Assembly: GCA_003194525.1 (NCBI GenBank)
Contig: NBIV01000408.1
Coordinates: forward strand, 1-64,000
DNA from: Gracilariopsis chorda
Taxonomy: Eukaryota > Rhodophyta > Florideophyceae > Gracilariales > Gracilariaceae
DNA length: 64,000 bases
Direction: 5' to 3'
The notes under the pieces: generated by a model
Seen by the model: only the letters and a program-made list of their open reading frames with translations
What the model was told of the DNA's origin: nothing
Databases searched by the model: none
Made by a program: the position numbers and the translations under genes
Shown here: piece after piece, positions 1 through 10,378 of the stretch
How positions within the stretch are numbered: the stretch's first letter is position 1
Layout: each line of letters starts with the position of its first letter

Positions 1-393
1 CAGATCCGATGCAAGATGACGAACACGATTGATGAAGTGTAACATTTTCTCATCATCTCGCATCTTGGCTGTGTAGAAGGCACGTCTTGCATTGATTCGG
101 TTGAGCAGCGTTTTACGCTGGAACACATCGCAAATGGCTTTCCACATTTCCGCAGCATTCTCGGTATCCCTCACATGGTCCAAATGCTCATCACTGATGC
201 TGAGACCAATAACAGCCCTGGCCTTGGAGTCTTTCTTCTTCCATGCTGACAACTCGTCATCGTCCGTAGGCCTGGTTGATTCAAGATGGTCATCGAGGTC
301 CTTGAGTGCAAGCAGCAACTCAACCTTTTGCTTCCATACATGGAAGTTATCCTCGCCCAACTTTTCAATCTTGATGCCACCGAATGAATCCAT
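1..393 (-). CDS. F1 copy A: Gag N-terminus (partial, runs off left edge)
   Basis: Minus-strand reading frame whose ATG is at 393-391, open to the window edge (131 codons). It starts MDSFGGIKIEKLGEDNFHVW and matches residues 1-131 of the F1 polyprotein seen in full at 9165-6776. This is the N-terminal part of a copia-type Gag: the WKQKVELLLAL stretch and the MRDDEKMLHFINRVRHLASDL helix are typical of the gag domain that packages element RNA. The start is chosen because the same ATG begins the frame in every F1 copy here and follows the leader directly. The rest of the element lies outside the window, so its intactness is unknown. Confidence 0.85.
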   Translation of the reverse strand, partial: MDSFGGIKIEKLGEDNFHVWKQKVELLLALKDLDDHLESTRPTDDDELSAWKKKDSKARAVIGLSISDEHLDHVRDTENAAEMWKAICDVFQRKTLLNRINARRAFYTAKMRDDEKMLHFINRVRHLASDL

Positions 394-1598
394 GCTTGGT
401 AGATGTCAACAAACAGCACAGGTGCGATGAAAGACCTACGGCACTTAAGAAGTACAAAATGGCAACAACGACAACAATAACAACAAAAACAACGACAACA
501 ACAACAACAAAACTTCAAATTTCGGGCGCACTGATGGGAGAAACTACCTCCGCTACCCTAGGGGGTCGGACCCCTGGCCCCCGGAGATGCTCCGGGTACA
601 AGACGTCTTCTTCTGTCTTCCCTCTCCTACGTCTAAGGAGAAGATGCGTCGCTCTCTACGAGGCTTCCAGAGGATGGTTAATGACCCAAGATATGCCTTC
701 ACCCAAGTATAACCCTCTCTGGCCTCTTGCAAGAACTTGCGCGACCGCAACTGAAGCTACTATGGCAACCAAAGTACGCTGCTAACGCGCAACCACTTAA
801 GGTCACACGCGGCCTGATCCTAAGAAGGAGGTCAGCCTACGCCACGTCGCCTCCCCGCACAAACGCCGAAGGGTCAGATGCACGGATCAAAAGCTCGTTA
901 TGGAATACCTTCGCAACAGCCCAAGAATCCCGACACGCAGTCAGGATCAAAACAAATAATTCAATCACCCGCACCAGCGCAGTACGCCACGGCACCCCGT
1001 CCACGGATGCACCCGCTGAACTTACCAGGTCTTAACGACCGTCACCGTTATCTGTACCAAATGGACCGGTGGAAGCCGCTCGACAATACACCCGCTTTGG
1101 TTCAAGCCGCCAGGCTCACGTCCCCGGATACCTGGAATCACCCAAAGTAACCCGGATCAACCGCTCGTCCGCACTGGACACCAGATGATGATTAAGAAAC
1201 ACGAAAAACAAACAACTGCTGAGCACACGATTCACGGAGCCCAGACTTTCGAAACTAGACCGACTCGACCTCACGGATACGACCCGACAAACGACTCGGG
1301 GATCCAAAACACAAGATAGAGGGAGTGTCACACACAAAGTAGATAGCGAACGACAACACCGGCAACAACGGAGGCCCAACTCAACAACGATAGGAAGTAA
1401 ACGTCGAACCACTACCACCACAACGCCCTCAGGGAGGAAGGCAAACCCAAGGAGAATGACCAACACCGACCAACAATGGGATCAAGACACCCGACGCAAC
1501 GACGAAGGAGGCAACAACAGCGAAACGATGAACGGCGGTGAGGGAGAGCGGCGACAGACGAACGATACGGAAAGGGATAGCGGCAGCGGTCAGCGGGG
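394..1598 (-). other. F1 copy A: untranslated leader between PBS and gag
   Basis: About 1.2 kb separates the primer-binding site from the gag ATG. No convincing coding sequence is seen on the sense strand. It holds an ACA/CAA-rich simple repeat (about 463-520; GTT-rich on the sense strand) and a structured-RNA candidate at 523-731. The leader is conserved in length and sequence in all F1 copies, so it is part of the element. Confidence 0.75.
523..731 (-). promoter_or_regulatory. Structured leader RNA candidate, F1 copy A
   Basis: Same ~210-nt block as at 24825-25032. In this copy the hairpin-2 stem reads CTTCTCC/GGAGAGG, so one U-A pair is replaced by a U-G wobble. Hairpin 4 is extended to GGGGT/ACCCC around a CCG loop. 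Both changes keep pairing. Function is inferred. Confidence 0.5.
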
Positions 1599-1612
1599 CT
1601 GGGCCCATAACC
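1599..1612 (-). other. F1 copy A primer-binding site (half initiator tRNA-Met)
   Basis: Sense-strand GGTTATGGGCCCAG directly follows the LTR end CAACA with no spacer. It is complementary to the anticodon stem-loop of eukaryotic initiator tRNA-Met (CTGGGCCCATAACC, containing the CAT anticodon), not to a tRNA 3' end. This is the priming mode known for Drosophila copia. Confidence 0.8.
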
Positions 1613-2391
1613 TGTTGAAATTTGAAAGGAAGTTGAGGGGATGGAAGGGAAGTTCGCCAGCTCTAGCTTGGATTTACTTGAAAGTCCTTCAGGCACATCT
1701 TATATACCACTCTAAACTCGAATTGCGCGGGAACACCAACTACAAGTAAAACCTAAACCACTAAGCAGGGACACTCAATACTACCAATCATCATCTAACA
1801 TGACATAGCCAGCTCAGCACAACCTCATTACACCAACGCACACCAACGCACCAATGTTCTGTAATAGTTACGTGCATACACATGACCATGACAAGGCACA
1901 AATTCACGACTCCAACACACGCCAGCACATGCCAACACATCACGGTAAATCAACACGTCACGGTAAGTCGGCACGTAACCTGTGGTGTTAGTGCCATGTC
2001 ATCATGTGGCAATGCACACAACACCCACGTCATCAATATACCCGTGCATGTGTAAACTTGTTGACAGTGCATGCGCACCTTACCATTGTACCAACCACTG
2101 CTGTACCACTTGTACCAGGTGTCAACCACTTCATCAGTATCCCCTGCACACAACGTACACTGTGACCACTGTAGTAGCTGGACACGTGGGTGTGTCCAAC
2201 CGATCCAGTTATGCCATACCACTTGTACGCACCACGTTGCATATGTACATTTGCAGTAGCCAACCAGAAGCCAGTTTCACGTTGGGTTCGCGCACACGCG
2301 CATATGCGCTTTTGCAGAGGTACCCTCTAAAACAGCCCATGCTCCCCGGAACATTTGGTTTTCAGTGACAGCACAGGTACTACTGCCAACA
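1613..2391 (-). mobile_element. LTR1, 5' LTR of F1 copy A
   Basis: 779 bp; on the sense strand it runs from TGTTGGCAG to TTTCAACA. A TATATAAG box lies about 90 bp before the LTR end (near 1697-1704). The outer flank is CCTGT of an LTR2 sequence, so copy A inserted into that LTR2; the matching duplication would be outside the window. Next to TATA it has the GATGATGATTGGTAGTATTG block that is also found, slightly changed, in LTR2. Confidence 0.88.
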
Positions 2392-2693
2392 CCTGTAAAC
2401 CACATGTAGCCACACATATTCTTCAGTACCATGCCCATTCACCTTATGCCAAGTGGCCAGTTCCGTGCCCAGGACCCATAGAATGCATAACACTTGTAAC
2501 CAATACGTTGCATATGAGTATTTGCAGTAGCCAATCATATGCCCGTTTCACGTTGGGTTTGAGAACACACGCATATGCGCTTTTGTAGAGCAGGTCCCAA
2601 GAACAGCCCTCCGTTATATCAAACTTTGGTTCCAAGCGTTGCTTTACGATGTCCCAGGACTACCAGGCACTCGACTATGTGCTAACATCAACA
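2392..2693 (-). mobile_element. LTR2 fragment (first 302 bp), truncated by F1 copy A
   Basis: Reverse complement of the first 302 bp of the LTR2 at 5963-6264, beginning TGTTGATGTTAGCAC at 2693. It stops where copy A inserted, at ACAGG. At its other end it abuts GCGCC (2694-2698) of an F1 RT region. GCGCC is the complement of the GGCGC beside the LTR2 end at 6775, so the two are the outer junctions of one F2 insertion. Confidence 0.85.
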
Positions 2694-4334
2694 GCGCCTA
2701 CCTCGTGGTGGCGCGGCACTGCCCTACTCACTGCCAGTGATGACGTCCCATCCTCATACTCCGATGCGGTGTCACGTCCTGATTCAAAAGCGTGGACCAA
2801 GGCCATGAACAGTGAGTACCAGTCTCTGATGGAGCATGACACATGGGAGTTAGTGCCGAGGCCAGCTGACAGCAACGTGATATCATCCAAGTGGGTATTT
2901 GTGCAAAAATATGAGGCTGGCGACAACGATGAACCGACAGTGAGGTACAAGGCTCGTGTGGTGGCTCGAGGGTTTCTGCAGATCGAAGGTGTAGACTTCT
3001 CCGAGACGTATGCACCAGTGGTCAAATTCACATCCATTAGAATGATTCTGTCCATTGTAGCAGTGCAGGACTATCATCTGCACCAGATGGATGTGAAGAC
3101 TGCATTCTTGAATGGCGACCTGGAAGAGACTGTGTACATGGAGCAGCCGGACGGATTCATCAAACCTGGGAACGAGGACTTGGTATGCCTTCTCAAGAAA
3201 GCCATCTATGGGCTACGACAGGCATCAAGGCAGTGGTTTGCAAAGATGTACTTGTTCCTCGTTGGTTGGATGGGTCTGAAGCCAAACCTCGCAGACGAGT
3301 GCGTCTACACCGGAGAGGTACTGGGAGCGCTTGTGATCATTGCTCTTTATGTGGACGAATTGCTCATTGCAAGTCCAAGTATGGAGACAATGAATCGCGT
3401 AAAGCGTGAACTGTCAAAACGTTTTCAGATGAAGGATCTCAGTGAAGCGCGCATGGTACTTGGGTTCGAGATCCATCGTGATCGATCCAAAAGACAGCTG
3501 TACCTGACACAGTCTGCATACACGCGTAAGGTCTTAGAACGTTTTGGCATGTTGCAGTGCAAACCAATGGACACTCCCATGGACTCCGGTGCTGACCTCA
3601 CTAAGGTAGAAGAGAATCTGACGAACATCCCGTATCGCCAGGTGATCGGTTGTCTGATGTATCTCTCTGTTGGCACTCGACCGTACATCTCGTTTGCAGT
3701 GTCCAAGCTAGCCAAGTATGTCGAGAAACCTGAAGAGACTCATTGGAAAGCGGTCAAGCGTGTTCTGCGTTACCTCAATGGCACTCGCTCCCTCGGACTT
3801 AATTATGGCACCACGACTGATACTCAGCTGTATGGATACGTAGACTCTGACTGGGCAGGTGATACATCCAATCGCAAGTCCACCAGTGGGTATGTGTTCA
3901 TGATGTGCGGTGCTCCTGTGTCTTGGAGCTCGCGCCAACAGGAAGTAGTTGCATTGTCTAGCGCTGAGGCTGAGTATGTGAGTCTGTGCAGTGGGACGAA
4001 GGAAGCGATCTGGCTGAGACGACTGTGGAGTGGCATTGGCAACGCAAGTGGACTACACGTGGATGAGTCAGTGACGCTAATGGTTGAGCCCACAACTGTG
4101 TACGTGGACAACCAAGGTTGCATCGACCTTGCTCGAAATGGAGTTGTGAACAAGCGTACTAAGCACATTGATATTCGCTTTCACTTCACCAGAGAGGCTC
4201 TACGCGACAAAGCCGTCCAGTTGCAGTACTGTTCCACGGAAGACATGGTTGCCGATATGCTGACGAAAGCGCTCGGTCGAGTTAAGCTGGCAAAGTTCCG
4301 CGGTGACTGTGGCTTGCTCCCCTTAGACCTTTGA
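2649..4334 (+). pseudogene. F1 pol 3' half: reverse transcriptase and RNase H, 5'-truncated
   Basis: 561-codon frame. Residues 1-15 come from antisense LTR2; F1 sequence starts at residue 16 (TSWWRGTALLTASDD). RT: WVFVQKYE, KARVVARGF, then QMDVKTAFLNGD with the first catalytic Asp near residue 148. The active-site motif reads YVDE (3348-3359, residues 234-237) where copia elements have YVDD, so the second catalytic Asp is Glu. RNase H: YGYVDSDWAGD (Asp ~399), SSAEAEY (Glu ~440), VDNQGCID (Asp ~487), ending near GDCGLLPLDL. Gag, protease and integrase are missing because an F2 insertion and an inversion cut the element at GCGCC. This is the only copy here with a complete RT domain, and the YVDE change should cripple it. 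The ATG at 2649 is accidental, not a native start. Confidence 0.9.
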
Positions 4335-4344
4335 AGTCAGTGAC

Positions 4345-4354
4345 AGAGGGGGGG
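4345..4354 (+). other. F1 polypurine tract
   Basis: AGAGGGGGGG lies directly before the LTR1 TGTTGG terminus and 10 bp after the pol stop. It is the expected plus-strand DNA primer site. Confidence 0.85.
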
Positions 4355-5133
4355 TGTTGGCAGTAGTACCTGTGCTGTCACTGAAAACCAAATGTTCTGG
4401 GGAGCATGGGCTGTTTTAGAGGGTACCTCTGCAAAAGCGCATATGCCCGTGTGCGCGAACCCAACGTGAAACTGGCTTCTGATTGGCTACTGCAAATGTA
4501 CATATGCAACGTGGTGCGTACAAGTGGTATGGCATAACTGGATCGGTTGGACACACCCACGTGTCCAGCTACTACAGTGGTCACAGTGTACGTTGTGTGC
4601 AGGGGATACTGATGAAGTGGTTGACACCTGGTACAAGTGGTACAGCAGTGGTTGGTACAATGGTAAGGTGCGCATGCACTGTCAACAGGTTTACACATGC
4701 ACGGGTATATTGATGACGTGGGTGTTGTGTGCATTGCCACTTGATGACATGTCACTAACACCACAGGTTACGTGCCGACTTACCGTGACGTGTTGACTTA
4801 CCGTGATGTGTTGGCATGTGCTGGCGTGTGTTGGAGTCGTGAATTTGTGCCTTGTCATGGTCATGTGTATGCACGTAACTATTACGGAACGTTGGTGCGT
4901 TGGTGTGCGTTGGTGTAATGAGGTTGTGCTGAGCTGGCTATGTCATGTTAGATGATGATTGGTAGTATTGAGTGTCCCTGCTTAGTGGTTTAGGTTTTAC
5001 TTGTAGTTGGTGTTCCCGCGCAATTCGAGTTTAGAGTGGTATATAAGATGTGCCTGAAGGACCTCCAAGTAAATCCAAGCTAGAGCTGGCGAACTTCCCT
5101 TCCATCCCCTCAACTTCCTTTCAACTTTCAACA
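4355..5133 (+). mobile_element. LTR1, 3' LTR of the inverted F1 half
   Basis: 779 bp from TGTTGGCAG to TTTCAACA, with TATATAAG at 5040-5047. It borders F2 pol sequence (CTGTTAGGTGTGAAA) with no duplicated target found on the other side. This outer LTR edge is one inferred breakpoint of the inversion covering 2694-5133. Confidence 0.9.
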
Positions 5134-5134
5134 A

Positions 5135-5968
5135 CTGTTAGGTGTGAAACTAGCACAGCCGTTGTATGTCAGTGGAATGTTACGTCGGTTTGGACTGGAA
5201 TGTAGCAAGCCTGCATGAAGCCCAATGGTGGAATCCTTCTTTTCCTCGCTTGATGCGGAGGAGGACCAGGCCCAATTTGAAGTCCAGTTGTATCAGCAGA
5301 TGATCGGGTCTCTGCTGTACCTGGCATTACGCACGCGTTTGGACATATTGGCACCTGTACTTATCCTAGCACGCTTTCAGAAAGCACCAAATCGGTATTG
5401 TCATGGAGCGGTGAAGCGTGTGCTAAGGTATTTACGTGGCACTACTCACCATGGACTTGTTTATCACCGTGGGAACCTGCTGCTGAATGGTTATGTGCAC
5501 TCTGATTACGCAGGCGACACCACGGATCTCAAGTCTTTGTCTGGCTTTATGATCAAATTTGGGTCATATGTTTGTTTCTACAGTGCCCGTAAGCAGGCGT
5601 CGTTGGCATTGTCTACAGCCGAGTCTGAGTACTACGCATTGGTGATGGCAAGTCAAGAGCTAATGTCGATATCTCGAGTACTTGAGGAATCTGGGATCCC
5701 GGTTAATGACAGTACTCCACTACGCTCAGATAATCAATGTGCGATTGACTGGGCCATTGGTAAGCGTTGCCCCTCTGGACGTGCCAAACACATTGACGTG
5801 AAGATACACTTTATCCGGGACTTGGTCAAAAGCAAGGTCATAAGCGTGGAATATGTGGCAAGTGAGGACAATGATTCTGACATACTCACTAAGCCACTTA
5901 GTCCTGCTATGACGCAATTGGTCATGGATAGAGTTGGTCTGACCCGGGAACTCGAGGAGGAGTGTTGA
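5135..5968 (+). pseudogene. F2 pol fragment: RT thumb and RNase H
   Basis: In-frame F2 pol sequence begins directly after LTR1 (LLGVKLAQPLYVSGMLRRFG, the RT thumb/connection). It is interrupted by one in-frame TGA at 5216-5218 and then continues for 247 codons from 5225. RNase H motifs: GYVHSDYAGD, STAESEYYAL, RSDNQCAID, and the C-terminal AKHIDVKIHFIRD and DILTKPL. Copia elements usually have Asp in the first motif (SDAD); here it is His (VHSD), so one catalytic acid is probably lost. The stop codon TGA at 5966-5968 lies inside the LTR2 start. Gag, protease, integrase and most of RT are absent. The sequence is clearly a different copia lineage from F1. Confidence 0.85.
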
Positions 5969-6775
5969 TGTTAGCACATAGTCGAGTGCCTGGTAGTCCT
6001 GGGACATCGTAAAGCAACGCTTGGAACCAAAGTTTGATATAACGGAGGGCTGTTCTTGGGACCTGCTCTACAGAAGCGCATATGCGTGTGTTCTCAAACC
6101 CAACGTGAAACGGGCATATGATTGGCTACTGCAAATACTCATATGCAACGTATTGGTTACAAGTGTTATGCATTCTATGGGTCCTGGGCACGGAACTGGC
6201 CACTTGGCATAAGGTGAATGGGCATGGTACTGAAGAATATGTGTGGCTACATGTGGTTTACAGGTATATGGAAGTGTGTCATGTGTGCGCTTGTGCAAGT
6301 AAGCACGTGCCATGCACGCAACACACCTAGGGTATGTACATGGATGCGGTGGCATGTGTATTTGTGCTTTGTCATTGTCATGATGATGCGAGGAAGTGTG
6401 TATACAGTGCTGCAGCATGCTGGCACATTGTTGGCATGTCCGGTTCACTTATTGTGCGTTGTTGGCTGCTTGGTTCACTTGGTGTGCGTGGTTGCAATGT
6501 GTTGTAATGTTGTTATGCCTGGTTGTACTAAGCTGTAATCAGTTTGTGCAACCCTTATTGTGTTATGTTTGATTATGATTGGTAGTATTGGGTGTCCCCA
6601 CTTAGTGCTGTAGGGTTTTTCTTGTAGTGGAAGTGCGAAGTAGATGTGCTATATAAGACTTGAAGTCGCAGTACCAAGTAAACTCGGCCCCAAGCCTGGC
6701 AACCTTCACTCTTTATTTTCTTTCTTTCTTTCCTTTTTCATTTCCGCCGAAGCCCAACTATCGTTTACATCATCA
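5963..6775 (+). mobile_element. LTR2, 3' LTR of the F2 fragment
   Basis: 813 bp from TGTTGATGTTAGC to ACATCATCA, preceded by a purine run (GAGGAGGAG). TATATAAG at 6650-6657, then a TTTC microsatellite near the end. The outer flank GGCGC (6776-6780) is the 5-bp target duplication, matched in complement at 2694-2698. Parts of its U3 match LTR1: the CGCATATGCG / AACCCAACGTGAAAC / GATTGGCTACTGCAAAT segment and the ATGATTGGTAGTATTG block before TATA. Confidence 0.88.
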
Positions 6776-9165
6776 GGCGCTCTACGCTCACGAGTGGATC
6801 TCCGAAGTGGTGCTGGATCTGGTACATCTGGCTCAACTTCTGTCTCAGCTGTGGGCTCATCGTGGCCACTGCCTGAAGCTTCTTCTGGTGGAGTATCTGG
6901 TGCAGCGGGTTCAACTTGGGCAGCATCGGTGGGTTTAGTAGAGGTGGAGGTGATGTTTGATTTCGGCTTGTCCGAGATGTCGATCTCAGCATAGTCGTCA
7001 TCATCAACGTGGTCAGTACCTTGATCTGAACCACTACATTCGTCAAACCTCACATCTCTCGACACAACCACCTTCTTCTTTTGCGCATCCCACAGTTTAT
7101 AACCATTCGATCCAGATGTGTACCCAATAAAGATCGCCTCCACGGCACGTTGCTCCAGCTCCTTCAGCTTGTGGTCCACCACTTTGTACCAGCACCGGCT
7201 ACCGAACACACGCAGATTGCTCAAGTCAGGTTCATATCCACTCCACATCTCGAGTGGTGTCACGTCACTCGGAAGGGCCTTGCAGGTGACTGGATTGCGC
7301 ACATACACTGCAACGTTCAATGCTTCAGCCCAGAAGCTCTTTGGCAGTTTCTTGTGATGCAGCATCGATCTCACCAAGTCCATGAGTGTTCGGTTGAACC
7401 GTTCGGCCAGACCATTCTGATGTGGATTGTAAGGCACCGTTCGCAGATGTTCATTACCGTGACGTTCAAGCTCTTGTGAAAACTTCTTTGACACATATTC
7501 ACCAGCATTGTCTGTGCGTAACGCATGTAGCACAGACTCACGTGCGGTGATGGTTTTCACATGTCGGTCACTCTGATTTTGAACCATCTTGAGCCACTTC
7601 ACGAACACGTGGAACACCTCATCCTTGGTCTTGAGCATGTACAAGAAGCAAAAACGGGAGTGATCATCGATGAATGTGACGAAGTAGCGTGAACCTCCCA
7701 AGGAACCTACTTGGATTGGACCACAAATGTCCAAATGCACTAGGTCCAATGGGTGCAAAGCCCGTTCCCTCCCTTGCTTGGGAGTTGGAGCACGTGTAGA
7801 TTTTCCCACTACACAAGAGTCACACACATCCATCGATTGATTCAAGTCCACATTCAGCCCTGACACAACACCGTTACGAGCCATATGTTTGATACCATCC
7901 ACATTCACATGAGCCATTCGAGCATGCCATAGTGACAGGTCAGTCACAAGTGCGTTGTCCATGTCTTCTGGTACTTCAATCGCGGTACATAGGTAGTACA
8001 GTCCTTTGATGCGAAGGCCCTGGGCGATCATGGTGTTGCCTTTGTATACACATACTTTGGTTTTGTCAAACACCACTCGCGCACCCAGGTCACACATCGC
8101 AGATACTGACAGCAGATGATACCTTAAATTCGGTACGTGCACTACTTCACCCAACCGGCACTTGCTCTTACGCCCTTCAACAGCGAGATCGAGGTGGACA
8201 CTGCCATGACCAAGAGACTCCAGCTTCGAGTCATTGCCGATACTCACACCGGCAGACTCTCTTTTGGTATAACTGTCAAACATGGACTCGTCATACGTCA
8301 TATGGGCGGTGGCACCAGAGTCAATAATCCAGTCACTGATACTTTCTTCCACAGAACCTGTCGCAATGAGACAAACAAAGTCAGAGTCACTGTCACATCC
8401 TCGTTTCTCGTTGCCGAGATTGGTCTGCACAGCTGGGTTTGCGGCAGCACTCTGCTCTTTGCTAGCTTCGTCACGTTGTCTCTTGAAACAGTTTCTCTGG
8501 ATATGCCCCTTCTTACCACAGTAGTAGCACACCATGGACTTCTTTCGTGACTGCGCACCGACCAAAGCCGTGTCACTTCCGGACTCCTCCTTGGCACGAT
8601 CGTTCATTCGCTGTTCCTCTTGCAGCAAACGACTCTTCACAAACTCTAAATCGAGTTTACGATCACTAATCGTGGTGTCAATAGCGACAATGAGGTGTTC
8701 GAAGCGGTCTGGTAGCCCACATAGGATTGCCATAGCGATGTCTTCCTCCTCAACCACTACGTCCATGCTCTTCAGATCCGATGCAAGATGACGAACACGA
8801 TTGATGAAGTGTAACATTTTCTCATCATCTCGCATCTTGGCTGTGTAGAAGGCACGTCTTGCATTGATTCGGTTGAGCAGCGTTTTACGCTGGAACACAT
8901 CGCAAATGGCTTTCCACATTTCCGCAGCATTCTCGGTATCCCTCACATGGTCCAAATGCTCATCACTGATGCTGAGACCAATAACAGCCCTGGCCTTGGA
9001 GTCTTTCTTCTTCCATGCTGACAACTCGTCATCGTCCGTAGGCCTGGTTGATTCAAGATGGTCATCGAGGTCCTTGAGTGCAAGCAGCAACTCAACCTTT
9101 TGCTTCCATACATGGAAGTTATCCTCGCCCAACTTTTCAATCTTGATGCCACCGAATGAATCCAT
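6706..9165 (-). pseudogene. F1 copy B: Gag-protease-integrase, 3'-truncated
   Basis: 819-codon frame from the ATG at 9165; F1 sequence ends at 6776 and the last ~23 codons read into antisense LTR2. Domains: Gag (1 to ~205); CCHC knuckle C213-C216-H221-C226; protease DSGA at 282-285; integrase zinc domain H414, H419, C448, C451; catalytic core D479, D552, E588, with exactly 35 residues between the last two (DD35E); then the NGYKLWDAQ linker with Trp (TGG) intact. An acidic Ser/Thr/Pro-rich linker leads to RRSTRERRAP, where F2 inserted. All motifs up to integrase look intact, so this is the best F1 5' half in the window. RT, RNase H and the 3' LTR are cut off; the matching 3' half is the inverted piece at 2694-5133. 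Confidence 0.92.
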
Positions 9166-10378
9166 GCTTGGTAGATGTCAACAAACAGCACAGGTGCGAT
9201 GAAAGACCTACGGCACTTAAGTAGTACAAAAATGGCAACAACGACAACAATAACAACAAAAACAACAACAACAACAAAACTTCAAATTCGGGCGCACTGA
9301 TGGGAGAAACTACCTCCGCTACCCTAGGGTGTCGGACCCCTGGCCCCCAGAGATGCTCCGGGTACAAGACGTCTTCTTCTGTCTTCCCTCTCCTACGTCT
9401 AAGGAGAAGATGCGTCGCTCTCTACGAGGCTTCCAGAGGATGGTTAATGACCCAAGATATGCCTTCACCAAGTATAACCCTCTCTGGCCTCTTGCAAGAA
9501 CTTGCGCGACCTCGCAACTGAAGCTACTATGGCAACCAAAGTACGCTGCTAACGCGCAACCACTTAAGGTCACACGCGGCCTGATCCTAAGAAGGAGGTC
9601 AGCCTACGCCACGTCGCCTCCCCGCACAAACGCCCAAGGGTCAGATGCACGGATCAAAAGCTCGTTATGGAATACCTTCGCAACAGCCCAAGAATCCCGA
9701 CACGCAGTCAGGATCAAAACAAATAATTCAATCACCCGCACCAGCGCAGTACGCCACGGCACCCCGTCCACAGATGCACCCGCTGAACTTACCAGGTCTT
9801 AACGACCGTCACCGTTATCTGTCCAAATGGACCGGTGGGAAGCCGCTCGACAGTACACCCGCTTTGGTTCAAGCCGCCAGGCTCACGTCCCCGGATACCT
9901 GGAATCACCCAAAGTAACCCGGATCAACCGCTCGTCGCACTGGACACCAGATGATGATTAAGAAACACGAAAAACAAACAACTGCTGAGCACACGATCAC
10001 GGAGCCCAGACTTCGAAACTAGACCGACTCGACCTCACGGATACGACCCGACAAACGACTCGGGGATCCCAAAACACAAGATAGAGGGAGTGTCACACAC
10101 AAAGTAGATAGCGAACGACAACACCGGCAACAACGGAGGCCCAACTCAACAACGATAGGAAGTAACCGTCGAACCACTACCACCACAACGCCCTCAGGGA
10201 GGAAGGCAAACCCAAGGAGAATGACCAACACCGACCAACAATGGGATCAAGACACCCGACGCAACGACGAAGGAGGCAACAACAGCGAAACGGATGAACG
10301 GCGGTGAGGGAGAGCGGCGACAGACGAACGATACGGAAAGGGATAGCGGCAGTGGTCAGCGGGGCTGGGCCCATAACC
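9166..10378 (-). other. F1 copy B leader with PBS
   Basis: Leader between gag and LTR1. PBS at 10365-10378 (GGTTATGGGCCCAG on the sense strand, initiator tRNA-Met anticodon arm). Structured-RNA candidate at 9289-9496; CAA/ACA-rich repeat about 9236-9280. No sense-strand gene. Confidence 0.75.
9289..9496 (-). promoter_or_regulatory. Structured leader RNA candidate, F1 copy B
   Basis: Same block as 24825-25032, including the near-invariant GGTAGCGGAGGTAGTTTCTC core. The hairpin-3 pairing CCGGAG/CTCCGG is altered in this copy by a G-to-A-type difference near 9351 (sense CTCTGG), giving a wobble pair. Confidence 0.45.

Noticed and set aside
523-545. Possible hammerhead ribozyme core (CTGATG ... 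GAAAC) beside the leader block
   Set aside because: Only three bases separate CTGATG from GAAA, so stem II cannot form. The match is on the antisense strand and most copies read CTGACG or CTGACA.
1982-2368. 128-codon Thr/Cys/His-rich frame repeated in most LTR1 copies
   Set aside because: It lies wholly inside the LTR1 U3, antisense to element transcription, with biased composition from CA-rich DNA and frame breaks between copies. No domain seen.
9329-9802. 157-codon plus-strand frame (MSDPWPPEML...) antisense to the F1 leader, also at 13889-14362 and in part at 17437-17958 and 24684-24992
   Set aside because: It lies opposite the structured leader block, is broken in other copies (for example copy A and the array units), and shows no recognisable domain. 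Conservation is explained by the leader itself.
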